A stretch of 64,000 nt of DNA from Lentzea waywayandensis (GCF_900115955.1 NZ_FOYL01000021.1:62001-126000); one strand, 5' to 3'; shown: positions 32,767-41,066, counted from the first letter of the stretch. Notes: a model not told the origin generated them from the letters alone. Numbers and translations: made by a program.

Positions 32767-33255
32767 GTGAGCGATGCCGACGACCTGACCGACGCGGTCC
32801 TCACCGCGTCCCGCCTGCTGGTAGCGGTGTCGGCGCGGTCGCTCGCAGCCGTCGAGGAGACGCTCACGCTGCCGCAGCTCAGGATGGTCGTCCTGCTCGA
32901 CAGCCGCGGTCCGATGAGCCTCACGGCGCTCGCCGACCTCCTGGAGGTCAACCCGTCCACGGCCAAGCGCATGATCGACCGCCTGATCACGTCCGGCATG
33001 GTCGACCGCGCCCCGAACCCCGCCACGAAACGCGAGGTCGTGGTCGTGGCGAGCGAGGAAGGCAGCCGGGTCGTGACCGAGGTGATGGCCCGCCGGCGTG
33101 CCGAGATCAGCACGATCGTCGCGCGCATGCCGGAGCACCTGCGGCACGGCCTGGTCGAGGCGCTGGCCGCGTTCGCACAGGCCGGTGGCGAGCCCCGCTG
33201 GTCAGCCCGCGACGAGGCGCCGGAACGGGCCTGCGACCACGCCGAAGTCGACTGA
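32767..33255 (+). CDS. MarR-family transcriptional regulator
   Basis: This 162-residue winged-helix protein has the MarR core: TLPQLRMVVLLDSRGPMSLTALADLLEVNPSTAKRMIDRLITSGMVDRAPNPATKREVVVVASEEG. The GTG start is chosen because it follows a palindrome and ends the gap; a longer frame continues upstream without homology. It is divergent from the DUF4142-type gene, which it may regulate, and overlaps the convergent TetR gene by 54 bp. The ligand is unknown. Confidence 0.88.
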   Translation: MSDADDLTDAVLTASRLLVAVSARSLAAVEETLTLPQLRMVVLLDSRGPMSLTALADLLEVNPSTAKRMIDRLITSGMVDRAPNPATKREVVVVASEEGSRVVTEVMARRRAEISTIVARMPEHLRHGLVEALAAFAQAGGEPRWSARDEAPERACDHAEVD

Positions 33256-33759
33256 GGAGTCCAGCGCGCGGTGCAGCACCAGCCCGTCGATGGCCGCGCC
33301 CAGCAACAACGCCACCGCGTCGGCGTCCTGCACCCCCGACTCCCGCAACCACCCGGCGACACCCGTGCGGAACTCCACGACCAGCGCCGACAGCCCGGCC
33401 CGCAACTCGGGCAACCGGTGCGCCGCCAGGAACGCCTCGGCCAGCAGCAACGACTCGGGATCCGTGCCGGTGAACCGGGACAGGTCCGCGAAGATCCGTT
33501 CGACGCCCTCGGCCGGCGACACCGACCGCAGCGCCTCCGCCGACTCGGCCAACGCCTTCGAAGCGAACCGCAGCGCGGCCGTCGACAGCAGTTCCTGCAC
33601 CGACGAGAAGTGGTAGTGCACGAGCGCGGCGTTGACGCCCGCCCGTTCGGCGACCAGCCGCGTGGTCACCGCACCCCAGCCGACCTCACCCACCAGCACA
33701 GCGGCGGCGTCGATCAGTTGTTCACGGGTGCGGCGGCCGCGGTCGGCTGATTTGGGCAC
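33202..33759 (-). CDS. TetR-family transcriptional regulator
   Basis: This 185-residue regulator has the TetR HTH (TREQLIDAAAVLVGEVGWGAVTTRLVAERAGVNAALVHYHFSSVQELL). The C-terminal domain is in the common TetR range. It lies 9 bp downstream of the SRPBCC gene and is probably in the same transcript; the palindromes upstream of the SRPBCC gene may be its operators. Its 3' end overlaps the convergent MarR gene by 54 bp. Confidence 0.9.
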   Translation of the reverse strand: MPKSADRGRRTREQLIDAAAVLVGEVGWGAVTTRLVAERAGVNAALVHYHFSSVQELLSTAALRFASKALAESAEALRSVSPAEGVERIFADLSRFTGTDPESLLLAEAFLAAHRLPELRAGLSALVVEFRTGVAGWLRESGVQDADAVALLLGAAIDGLVLHRALDSSVDFGVVAGPFRRLVAG

Positions 33760-33768
33760 GCGCTCAAC

Positions 33769-34197
33769 TTAGCTTTCGGCCTTCTTCACGAACGCGTCGA
33801 GCACCTCGGGCCAGCCGCCCGTGTTGTCGCGAAGAGCCTTCGCGCGCAGCTCCTCCGAGCCCGCGAGCTGCGAGAACCCGCTCTCCACCACCTTCAGCCG
33901 AGTCGTCTCGCCCTCGGGCGTGAGGGTGAACTCGACCAGCGTGGTGTTGTCCGCGCCCAGCTCCTGTCCCTGGAACGCGCTGGCCCAGCGGTAGGACACG
34001 TAGGTCTGCGGCGTCACGGTCTCGACCCGCACCGGGAAGTCGCCGTACTGCTCGTTCTTGCAGAGGGTCGTCTCCCCCTCGACCGCGGCGCCGGACGGCT
34101 GGGAGGCCACCCAGAACCCCGGCTCGGTCACCAGCTGCCAGACCCGCGCCAGCGGTGCCTTGATCAGCGTCTCGCGTTCGATCCGGTCCACGCTCAC
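33769..34197 (-). CDS. SRPBCC (AHSA1/activator-of-Hsp90-like) family protein
   Basis: This 142-residue small protein has the START/SRPBCC pattern (IERETLIKAPLARVWQLVTEPGFW at the start, VSYRWA and GETTRLKVVESGF later). The GTG at 34197 is chosen because GGGAG sits at the right distance and the homologous sequence begins there. Members of this family are often paired with an ArsR regulator; here a TetR gene follows instead. Two palindromes lie upstream. Confidence 0.8.
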   Translation of the reverse strand: MSVDRIERETLIKAPLARVWQLVTEPGFWVASQPSGAAVEGETTLCKNEQYGDFPVRVETVTPQTYVSYRWASAFQGQELGADNTTLVEFTLTPEGETTRLKVVESGFSQLAGSEELRAKALRDNTGGWPEVLDAFVKKAES

Positions 34198-34222
34198 GAC
34201 AACTCCCGATGTCCGCCAATAA

Positions 34223-34274
34223 GTGCAACCCCAGAGTTGCACATCCCCCCGAGGATGCGCAACCCCAGGGTTGC
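34223..34274. promoter_or_regulatory. Tandem pair of 16-bp palindromes (operator candidate)
   Basis: The motif GCAACCCCAGRGTTGC occurs at 34225-34240 (R is A; full arms GTGCAAC/GTTGCAC, 34223-34242) and at 34259-34274 (R is G; perfect arms GCAACCC/GGGTTGC). The copies are 34 bp apart, about three helical turns. They sit 26 bp upstream of the SRPBCC start and are probably bound by the TetR regulator of that operon. Confidence 0.6.
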
Positions 34275-34307
34275 ATGTCTCTCCCGCGCCCCGAATGGCG
34301 GGAGAAG

Positions 34308-35378
34308 CTACCTGGCGCCCAGCGAGTCCACGATCTTGGTGGTCACCGCGGAGGACGTGCGGACGGTGCCCTTCTCCAGGCCGCCCTCCTCCTCGGGCAG
34401 GTCCTCGGCGACGGTCTCCCGGCGACCGATGTAGTCACCGTTCTCCGGGTCGATGATGATCTCGGTGAAGTAGTCGAAGTACTTCATGCCGAGCGCGACG
34501 CCTTCCTTGCCGTCGAGGTTGGCCTTCTTGTCGGTCACGACCAGGCCGGGCATCAGGGCGAGCGCGCGGAAGATGTTCGCCCGCACCTCGGCCGGGTACT
34601 GCCCCGAGTTGAGCGCCCCGCCGGCCTCCACCAACGCTCCGGCGTCGCCGGTCTGTCCCGCGTCCTTGAGCCTCGCCAGCAGTGCCGCCGGGTCCTTCGG
34701 CAGCGAGGCGATGAACTCCGGCGTCGGATTGTGGAACTTGCCGTTCGTGCAGCGGTCCGGCTGCCCCTCGGCGTAGTAGGAGTAGTTGCCGCACTTGGCG
34801 CGGAACTCCTGACCGTCCTTGAACGCCGAACCGGATTGAGGCTGCCCCTGGCCCTCGTGCCCTTCCAGCCACTTCGTCGAGACGTTCTGGTTGCGGAACA
34901 GCCACTCGTCGCGGCGGTCAGCGGGAATCCACTCTTCTTGGACGATGTCGCTGTACGTCGCGTTCGTCGAGCCGTACTCGCCGCTGATGCCCTCGTAACG
35001 GCTGCGCACGTAGCGGAACTGGCCGGGGGCGAGCGGGCGGTCGACCACGCGGGAGGCGAGGTCCGCTGCCTTGATCAGCTCCTCGGCGGCGCTCACGGAG
35101 TTGCTGCCGACGCCGGTGAGGTCGACGGTCGACGCGGCCAGGCCACCGCCGGTCAGCACGGCCACGGCGGCCGCGGCGGCGAGCCACCGGACCCGCCTGC
35201 GCGGCCGGTGCTCGGCGCCGACGGCGATCGGCTCGGCCACTTCGGCGCGTGACTTCAGCGCGGCGGCCAGGGCGTTCTTGCCTGCCGCCACGTCGAACTG
35301 GACGGGCTCGTCGCCGGCCCGGGACAGGGCGGCGTCGAGCAGTCGGTCGAGGGTCTCGGGCTTGGTGGGCTCAGACAT
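34308..35378 (-). CDS. CU044_5270-family membrane protein, partner of an ECF sigma factor
   Basis: This 356-residue protein has a short N-terminal cytoplasmic part, a single membrane segment (about residues 62-82, WLAAAAAVAVLTGGGLAA) and a long extracellular domain (VDRPLAPGQFRYVRSR and a C-terminal GDYIGRRETV). It matches the CU044_5270 family found after sigma factors in actinomycetes. Whether it is an anti-sigma factor is not established. The ATG overlaps the sigma factor stop by 8 bp, so the two are coupled. Confidence 0.78.
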   Translation of the reverse strand: MSEPTKPETLDRLLDAALSRAGDEPVQFDVAAGKNALAAALKSRAEVAEPIAVGAEHRPRRRVRWLAAAAAVAVLTGGGLAASTVDLTGVGSNSVSAAEELIKAADLASRVVDRPLAPGQFRYVRSRYEGISGEYGSTNATYSDIVQEEWIPADRRDEWLFRNQNVSTKWLEGHEGQGQPQSGSAFKDGQEFRAKCGNYSYYAEGQPDRCTNGKFHNPTPEFIASLPKDPAALLARLKDAGQTGDAGALVEAGGALNSGQYPAEVRANIFRALALMPGLVVTDKKANLDGKEGVALGMKYFDYFTEIIIDPENGDYIGRRETVAEDLPEEEGGLEKGTVRTSSAVTTKIVDSLGAR

Positions 35379-36015
35379 GGCTGTCCTCGGTGAAGTCGTA
35401 GTCGGTCGCGACAAGGCGGGTGCGCAGCCGTGCGCGGCCACGGTGCAGACGCGTGCGCACGGTGGCCACCGGGACGTCGAGCGCCACCGCGATCTCGGTC
35501 GGCGTGAAGTCCGCCCACGCGTGCAGCAGCAGCACCTCGCGTTCCTCGACGCGCAGTTCGGCGAGCCAGGAGGTGAGCGGACCGGCGAGCACGCCGGCGT
35601 CCGCCGCGGCGCTCACCCTGTCGCCGATGTCGGCCTCGTCGGTGCGGGCCGCGTACTCCTTGCTCCACGCCCGCAGCTTGCGTTCCTCGGCGCGGACGTG
35701 GCCGCGCAGCAGGTTCGTCGCCACGCCGTAGAGCCAGGCGCGGATCGCGTCGGCCTCGTAGGTCTGCCCGGCGCGCTGGTCCCACAGCACCAGGAACGCC
35801 TCGGACACCACGTCCTGCGCGGTGTCGGTGCCGACCCGCCTGGCCACGTAGCGGTGCAACCGCTCGGCCGTCGACTCGTACAGCTCCAGCAGCGCGGCCT
35901 CGTCCAGCACGCCTGGCGCCACTTCTGGTGTCAGCGCCACGGGCGCCACCTGGGTTCGCACAGACCTACCTGGTCGCAGGCCCCAGGAGCGTTCCCGACG
36001 TGTGCTCACCGCCAC
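35371..36015 (-). CDS. RNA polymerase ECF-type sigma factor
   Basis: This 214-residue sigma-70 family factor has region 2 (ELYESTAERLHRYVARRVGTDTAQDVVSEAFLVLW) and region 4 (LRVEEREVLLLHAWADFTPTEIAVALDVPVATVRTRLHRGRARL). The region between is short, as in ECF factors. The GTG at 36015 gives an N-terminal extension of about 35 residues before conserved sequence; an internal GTG near 35940 may be the real start. It is followed by the membrane partner at 35378. The promoter it recognises is unknown. Confidence 0.9.
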   Translation of the reverse strand: MAVSTRRERSWGLRPGRSVRTQVAPVALTPEVAPGVLDEAALLELYESTAERLHRYVARRVGTDTAQDVVSEAFLVLWDQRAGQTYEADAIRAWLYGVATNLLRGHVRAEERKLRAWSKEYAARTDEADIGDRVSAAADAGVLAGPLTSWLAELRVEEREVLLLHAWADFTPTEIAVALDVPVATVRTRLHRGRARLRTRLVATDYDFTEDSHV

Positions 36016-36031
36016 ATCGTGGAGGAGCCGA

Positions 36032-36598
36032 TCAGATCTCGCTCGGGTACGGGTGCCGGGCGGCGAACTCGGCGGCCGTCATCCCGAACAGCACCACGTC
36101 GTGGTGGCGCCCGGCGAAGAACTCGTGGTCGCGCAGCCTGCCCTCCTCGGTGAAGCCGAGCTTGCGGTGCAACGCGATCGAGGCGTCGTTGAACGCCCAG
36201 ACGCTCGCCTCGCACTTGTGGAACCGCCGCTCGCCGAACATGAAGTTCAGCAGCAGCCGCACGGCTTCCGTCGCGTAGCCGCGTCCTTTGTGCCCGGTGC
36301 CGATCGCGACCCCGTAACTGAACCGCCCCGCGCGATGGTCGATCTCGCTGGTCGTCATCATCCCGGCCAGCGCCCCGTCGGCCAGCGACTCGACGGCGAG
36401 CATCATCCTGTCGTCCACCGGCTCCTTCAACGCCTGCTTCTGCGCCCATTCCCGTTGCCCGGCAGCGGATCGCGGCGGGTGGACGCGGTCCGCCCTGCGC
36501 ATCTCGTCCGTGTTGTCGTCGAACCGGTGGAAGGCCTCCCAGTCCTCCGGTTCGACGCCGCGCAACCGGACGAGGTCTCCTACCCAGGCAGAGGTCAT
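36032..36598 (-). CDS. GNAT-family N-acetyltransferase (RimJ/RimL-like)
   Basis: This 188-residue protein resembles RimJ/RimL-type GNAT enzymes: VRLRGVEPEDWEAFHRFDD at the start, the acetyl-CoA loop GTGHKGRGYATEA, and ASIALHRKLGFTEEGRLRDHEF near the end. It can acetylate protein N-termini or small amines. The ATG at 36598 is chosen. It is divergent from the LexA-like gene and could be controlled from the same region. Confidence 0.85.
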   Translation of the reverse strand: MTSAWVGDLVRLRGVEPEDWEAFHRFDDNTDEMRRADRVHPPRSAAGQREWAQKQALKEPVDDRMMLAVESLADGALAGMMTTSEIDHRAGRFSYGVAIGTGHKGRGYATEAVRLLLNFMFGERRFHKCEASVWAFNDASIALHRKLGFTEEGRLRDHEFFAGRHHDVVLFGMTAAEFAARHPYPSEI

Positions 36599-36642
36599 CA
36601 CATGATCGAACGGCCACCCGATCGTGTCTGCAACCCCATTAC

Positions 36643-36648
36643 TAGTAT
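36643..36648 (+). promoter_or_regulatory. -10 element of lexA-like gene (leaderless transcript)
   Basis: TAGTAT ends 7 bases before the ATG of the LexA-like gene. A start site 6-8 nt downstream of a -10 would place the transcript 5' end at the ATG itself. No ribosome binding sequence fits between. The -35 region is not clear. Confidence 0.5.
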
Positions 36649-36655
36649 CTGGCCG

Positions 36656-37315
36656 ATGACCGCCTACGACGATCTTGAGCTCGACACGACGGAGCTGCCG
36701 GAGCGCCAGCAGATGATCCTGGTCGCCATTCGCGACTGGGTCGTCGAGCACGGCTACTCCCCCAGCACCCGCGAGATCGGCGAGGCGGTCGGCCTGAAGT
36801 CGTCCTCCAGCGTCTCCAAGCACCTGTCCTCGTTGGAGGACAAGGGTTTCCTCAAGCGCGGCGGTTCCGTGACGCGGCCGATGGACGTGCGGGTCTTCCT
36901 GAGCGGCGCGCCGATGGCGCCGGGGATGGTCTCCGAGGACTCGATCTCCGTGCCGGTCGTCGGTGACATCGCCGCCGGTACCCCGATCTCCGCCATCGAG
37001 CACGTGGACGAGGTGCTGAACCTGCCGCGCGGGCTGGTCGGCAGGGGCAGCAACGTGTTCGCGCTGCGCGTGCGCGGTGACTCGATGATCGACGCCGCGA
37101 TCTGCGACGGCGACACCGTCGTGGTGCGGCAGACGCACGAGGCCTACAACGGCCAGATCGTCGCCGCGATGATCGAGGAGGAGGCGACGGTGAAGGTGTA
37201 CCAGCGTCGCAACGGCCACGTGTTCCTCGAGCCGCGCAACGAGGCGTACCCGGTCATCGACGGCGACAAGGCCGTGATCCTCGGCATCGTGGTCTCGGTT
37301 CTTCGGAGCGTCTAG
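36656..37315 (+). CDS. LexA-family SOS repressor (possibly a second LexA)
   Basis: This is a full-length LexA (219 residues) with N-terminal winged helix (LPERQQMILVAIRDWVVEHGYSPSTREIGEAVGLKSSSSVSKHLSSLEDKGFL). The Ala107-Gly108 cleavage bond, Ser143 in GDSMID and Lys180 in ATVKVYQ are all present, so RecA-stimulated self-cleavage is expected. The recognition helix (SSSSVSKHL) differs from the usual actinobacterial STSSVAHQL, and the neighbours are not the usual lexA locus, so it may be a paralogue with its own operator. I find no convincing CGAAC-N4-GTTCG SOS box upstream. The mRNA looks leaderless. Confidence 0.88.
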   Translation: MTAYDDLELDTTELPERQQMILVAIRDWVVEHGYSPSTREIGEAVGLKSSSSVSKHLSSLEDKGFLKRGGSVTRPMDVRVFLSGAPMAPGMVSEDSISVPVVGDIAAGTPISAIEHVDEVLNLPRGLVGRGSNVFALRVRGDSMIDAAICDGDTVVVRQTHEAYNGQIVAAMIEEEATVKVYQRRNGHVFLEPRNEAYPVIDGDKAVILGIVVSVLRSV

Positions 37316-38205
37316 AGCGCGCCCCAGTCGCGTGACCTCAGGTGCTCCGCGACCACGTCGGTGGCCGGGGTCGTCGTGCCGCGGGTGACCACGTAGAGGG
37401 TGTTGAGCGGGGGTATCTCCGGGTGGTGCAGCTGTTCGACGGATCCGGCGGCGAGCGCGGGTTCGGCGAGGTAGCGCGGTAGGGCCGACACGCCCGCCCC
37501 GGCGATCACGGCGGCCAGCACGGCGCGCAGGTCCGGCACGATCACGGCGGTCGCGTTCTTCGGTCGTTCGCCGAACTCGCTGCGCCAGTACCTCCGGATG
37601 ATCGGCAGCTCGTCCGAGTAGGCGACGAGCGGCAGGTGTTCGAGGGCGCGCGCCGGGTTCCGCGCGAGCAGCCGCTGGTCCACGGTTCTGGCCAGCATCG
37701 GTGGCCCGACCAGCAGGAACTCCTCGTCGGTGAACGGGGTGGCGGTGAGGCCCGCGCCGGGGCGGACCGAGGACAGCACGAGGTCGAGCTGCCCGGCCTT
37801 CAGGCCGTTGAGGAGGTCGCCGGCCAGGCCGAGCGTGATCTCCAGCCGGAGGCCGCGCTGGGTCAGCGGGGTGAACGCGGGCATGCCTCGGGTGGTCATG
37901 AACTCGGCCGCTCCCCCGAGTCGCACCGTGCCTTCGAGAGCCGATACGGGGTCGAGGGCGGTCTTGAGCTGATCGAGGTGGGTACCGACACGTCGTGCCA
38001 GCTCATCGGCACGGGGTGTCGGCGTGACCCCACGGCTGCCCCGCACGAACAGCGGCGCGCCGAGCTCCTTCTCCAGCTTCGCGAGCTGCCCGCTGACGGC
38101 CGGCTGGGTGAGCCCCCGCCTGGACGCCGCGCTGGTCAGCGAGCCGCCCCGGTAGATCTCCAGGAACGTCGCCAGCAGATCCAGGTCCGTCAACCTCGAA
38201 GCCAT
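37312..38205 (-). CDS. LysR-family transcriptional regulator
   Basis: This 297-residue regulator has a LysR HTH (LLATFLEIYRGGSLTSAASRRGLTQPAVSGQLAKLEKELGAPLFVRG) and a two-lobed effector domain (VRLGGAAEFMTTRG, VIAGAGVSALPRYL). It is divergent from the DJ-1/PfpI-type gene and overlaps the lexA-like gene by 4 bp at the 3' end. An ATAAG-N4-CTTAT site overlaps its start. Confidence 0.92.
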   Translation of the reverse strand: MASRLTDLDLLATFLEIYRGGSLTSAASRRGLTQPAVSGQLAKLEKELGAPLFVRGSRGVTPTPRADELARRVGTHLDQLKTALDPVSALEGTVRLGGAAEFMTTRGMPAFTPLTQRGLRLEITLGLAGDLLNGLKAGQLDLVLSSVRPGAGLTATPFTDEEFLLVGPPMLARTVDQRLLARNPARALEHLPLVAYSDELPIIRRYWRSEFGERPKNATAVIVPDLRAVLAAVIAGAGVSALPRYLAEPALAAGSVEQLHHPEIPPLNTLYVVTRGTTTPATDVVAEHLRSRDWGAL

Positions 38206-38217
38206 AAGTCAGCTTAT
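38204..38217. promoter_or_regulatory. LysR-binding inverted repeat
   Basis: ATAAGTCAGCTTAT is a perfect ATAAG-N4-CTTAT palindrome overlapping the start codon of the LysR gene in the 55-bp divergent gap. It fits autorepression by the LysR protein and control of the DJ-1/PfpI gene. Confidence 0.55.
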
Positions 38218-38260
38218 AGCTCCTCCGTCGCGTTCTGCTGATCTGTGATGTCCTGGGCAC

Positions 38261-38920
38261 ATGAAGAAGCTACTGATGGTCGTGACCGGCGCCGACTCGC
38301 TGACGCTGGCGGACGGTTCGAGCCACCCCACGGGCTACTGGGCCGAGGAAGTCGTGGAGTCCGTGCGCGTCCTGCGGGAGGCCGGCATCGAGGTCACGCT
38401 GGCAACGCCGGGCGGCGTCGTGCCGACCGTGGACAAGGCGAGCCTCGACGGCAGGTTCGACGACGCCGTCACCTCACTGGAGGACCTGCGCGCCCCGGCC
38501 GTGCTGTCCGGTCTGAAGGCCGCCGACTTCGACGCGATCTACCTGCCCGGCGGGCACGGCCCGATGGCGGACCTGGCGTCCGACACGTCGCTGGGCACGC
38601 TGCTCGCGGACTTCCACGACAACGGCAAGCTCGTAGCGGCGCTGTGCCACGGACCGGCCGGGCTGCTCAGTGCGGTCCGCGCGGACGGCACGTTCGTGTT
38701 CGCCGGCAAGGAGATGGCGGTGTTCAGCGACGAGGAGGAACGCCAGGGCGGCCTGAACGTCCCCTACTCCGTCGCCGGTCGGCTGACCGAACTCGGCGCG
38801 CGACTCTCGACGGGTGAGCCGTGGTCGAGCACGGTGGTCGTGGACGGCAATCTCGTGACAGGCCAGAACCCGCAGTCCAGTGTGGCCACCGCTGAACGCG
38901 TGGCGGCGCTGCTCGCCTAA
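38261..38920 (+). CDS. DJ-1/PfpI family protein (type 1 glutamine-amidotransferase-like, Hsp31-type)
   Basis: This 219-residue protein has the nucleophile elbow ALCHGPAGLL with its cysteine, the acidic residue in GYWAEEVV and the GGHGP motif. This pattern fits class I glutamine-amidotransferase-like DJ-1/PfpI chaperones or glyoxalases of the Hsp31 type. The ATG at 38261 is preceded by a short promoter gap shared with the LysR gene. It may protect against methylglyoxal or act as a chaperone; neither can be shown from sequence. Confidence 0.9.
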   Translation: MKKLLMVVTGADSLTLADGSSHPTGYWAEEVVESVRVLREAGIEVTLATPGGVVPTVDKASLDGRFDDAVTSLEDLRAPAVLSGLKAADFDAIYLPGGHGPMADLASDTSLGTLLADFHDNGKLVAALCHGPAGLLSAVRADGTFVFAGKEMAVFSDEEERQGGLNVPYSVAGRLTELGARLSTGEPWSSTVVVDGNLVTGQNPQSSVATAERVAALLA

Positions 38921-38929
38921 AGGTCAGCG

Positions 38930-40366
38930 TTACAGCATCGTCTGCACCAGACCGAGCACCGTCAGCAGGGCCGGGCCACGACTGAGCTGCACGATCAGGC
39001 CGGCCGGTGTCGGCCCGTACATCCCGAAGCTGACGATCGCGGCACCGTAGTCGACCGGCGGGCGCGTAGCGATCCGATACACGACCGCCACCGCGCCCGC
39101 CGCCGAGATGATCCCGTTCACCACGGACACGTGCGGCGTGAAGGCCGTGGTGATCGCACACCACAGAACGGCGCCCACCGCGGGGAACACGAGGTGGGCC
39201 AGCCTCAGCTGACGATCGGGCAGGCCCAAGGCTCGGCGCATGGCCGGGGAACGGCACACGAACTTCAGGCCCGCGGCCAGCCGGTCGGTGGCCAGGAACG
39301 CGGCGACGAGGTGGGCGGCGGGAGCGATGTCAGGCTCGCCGCCCAGTGCCACGAGCGCAGGGACCGGCAGCAGCGCCGCCCAGACCAGGGCGGCGCTGGG
39401 GGTGCGGCGCAGTCGAAGCGCGTCGGTCCAGGCGAGGGCTGCGACGTGGGAGCGACCCTGGTTCAGCCGAGCCGACTTCACGCGTCCCAGGCTGCGCGCA
39501 CGGCGTTCCGCGAGGATCGCGCCGAGGAGTGCGAGGTCGAACCAGCTCACCGACACCCGCGTCACGCCGGCCAACGCCGCCCCACTCGCGAGGTCGGACC
39601 GCCGCAGGTGCCGTACGGAGGCTGCGGCCACCAACGCCAGGCCGATCGCCACCGCCCAGGCGGCCCAGATCACGCCGGGCTCTCCAGCCGGCCCGCCGAA
39701 GGTGCCCAACTCGCCCGCTGCCGTGCCACCAGAACCCGGCTGGTCCGCAGGCACGCCACCCGCCAGCTCACCCGGCCGGTCCGCAGGCACGCCGACCGAA
39801 CCCGCCCAAGGCACCGGTACACCGAACCACCCGGCAGGCACCACCAGCGCCACCACCGCCAGCCCGACCAGCCCGCTCAACCACCCCTGCGCCCGCACCC
39901 GAGCCCGTTGCAACACCACGGCCCCGGCCACCACGGCAAGCCCACAGGCGGCCCCGAGAACACCGGCGACCAGCGGCGGCACAACCGCCCCCACGACCCC
40001 GAACACCACCGCGGGCCACACGACACCCACCGCCGCGCCAACAGCGAGCAGCCCGAAAAAGCGGGGCCGCAGCAAGGCCCCGCGCGACGCCGGCGAGCTC
40101 AGCACCCAGAACATCCGGTCCGCGCCGGCGAAGACCGGCCCGAACGCCAGCGACACCTTCATCAGCACGGTAGCGCCCAGCACCGACAACCAGAGCGCGG
40201 TCCAGGCGCTCCCGGCCTGAGGTGCCTTCGTGAGCCCGGCGTACGCCCAGCCGTAGCCGACCGCGCCGGCGATCGACACGAGGACGATCCGCGAGTACAG
40301 CCGCGCGACCAGGAACCGCCACGGTTCAGGAGTCCGCAACCGGCGCCGGACGGCAGCGGCGGTCAC
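38930..40366 (-). CDS. ABC-2-type membrane permease (DUF6297-like)
   Basis: This 478-residue membrane protein has about ten to twelve hydrophobic segments and an unusual Gly/Pro-rich stretch of about 40 residues (GVPADRPGELAGGVPADQPG and on) with a repeated GVPAD(R/Q)PG unit. It is the membrane partner of the ATPase encoded immediately upstream. The GTG start overlaps the ATPase stop by four bases. It belongs to a group of unknown actinomycete exporters. The transported compound is unknown. Confidence 0.75.
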   Translation of the reverse strand: MTAAAVRRRLRTPEPWRFLVARLYSRIVLVSIAGAVGYGWAYAGLTKAPQAGSAWTALWLSVLGATVLMKVSLAFGPVFAGADRMFWVLSSPASRGALLRPRFFGLLAVGAAVGVVWPAVVFGVVGAVVPPLVAGVLGAACGLAVVAGAVVLQRARVRAQGWLSGLVGLAVVALVVPAGWFGVPVPWAGSVGVPADRPGELAGGVPADQPGSGGTAAGELGTFGGPAGEPGVIWAAWAVAIGLALVAAASVRHLRRSDLASGAALAGVTRVSVSWFDLALLGAILAERRARSLGRVKSARLNQGRSHVAALAWTDALRLRRTPSAALVWAALLPVPALVALGGEPDIAPAAHLVAAFLATDRLAAGLKFVCRSPAMRRALGLPDRQLRLAHLVFPAVGAVLWCAITTAFTPHVSVVNGIISAAGAVAVVYRIATRPPVDYGAAIVSFGMYGPTPAGLIVQLSRGPALLTVLGLVQTML

Positions 40367-40968
40367 AGCGTGACGGTCCGGCACGCCACCGCCTCCACCA
40401 GCTCCTGGTCGTGCGACGCGAACACGACCGCGACCCCGGAAGCCTTCTCCGCCAGCAGGCGGGAGCGCAGCCAGGTGCGGCCGGCCGTGTCGAGGCGCTG
40501 TTCCGGTTCGTCCAGCACGAGCACCGAACGCGGGCGCACGAAGCACGACGCCAGCCCGAGCCGATGGCGTTGCCCCGAGGACAACGTCGGCGGCAGCTGG
40601 TCCGCCGCCGAGGTCAGTCCGACCTCCGACAGCACGGCCGAGACGTCCGCGGTGGAGCCGTGCAGCCACGCCAGCAGCCGCAGGTGCTCCACAACGGACA
40701 CGTCCGGGAAGTAGTCGGCGTCGTCCAGAAGCGACGCGACGGCGGCACGGAACGCGCCCGACGACTCGTCCACCACACCACCGTCGAACAGCACTCTGCC
40801 CGAGTCCAGCACCTCCGCCCCGACCAGGCAGCGGAGCAGCGTCGACTTGCCCGAGCCGTTCGCCCCCAGGACGGCGACGGCCTCACCGGGAGCCGCGACG
40901 AACGACAGACCTGCGAAAACGGGGACTCCGCCGTAGCTGAAGCAGGCGTCCCCCACGCCCAATGACAT
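40363..40968 (-). CDS. ABC transporter ATP-binding protein
   Basis: This 201-residue ATPase has Walker A GANGSGKST, the signature LSSGQRHRLGLA (LSSGQ in place of LSGGQ), Walker B VLVLDEP and the H-loop ASHDQ. The ATG at 40968 follows the conserved start. It is a short exporter-type ATPase, and its gene precedes the membrane partner with which it is coupled. Confidence 0.93.
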   Translation of the reverse strand: MSLGVGDACFSYGGVPVFAGLSFVAAPGEAVAVLGANGSGKSTLLRCLVGAEVLDSGRVLFDGGVVDESSGAFRAAVASLLDDADYFPDVSVVEHLRLLAWLHGSTADVSAVLSEVGLTSAADQLPPTLSSGQRHRLGLASCFVRPRSVLVLDEPEQRLDTAGRTWLRSRLLAEKASGVAVVFASHDQELVEAVACRTVTL

Positions 40969-41015
40969 GTGATCAGGGTAGTGGGAATAGGTGGGGCACC
41001 CAGGCGTTAGAGTAG

Positions 41016-41027
41016 ATGCAAACGCAT
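41016..41027. promoter_or_regulatory. Short inverted repeat in LLM operon promoter
   Basis: ATGCAAACGCAT is an ATGC-N4-GCAT repeat 39 bp upstream of the LLM gene. It may be the operator of the MarR protein encoded inside the operon, but it is short. Confidence 0.3.
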
Positions 41028-41066
41028 TAGTCATCAGACAGTACGGATCAGAAGGAGGCGGGTGCC

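Noticed and set aside
36601..36655. SOS box upstream of the LexA-like gene
   Set aside because: ATCGAACGGCCACCCGAT has only one good half-site (CGAAC); the other half is ACCCG rather than GTTCG.
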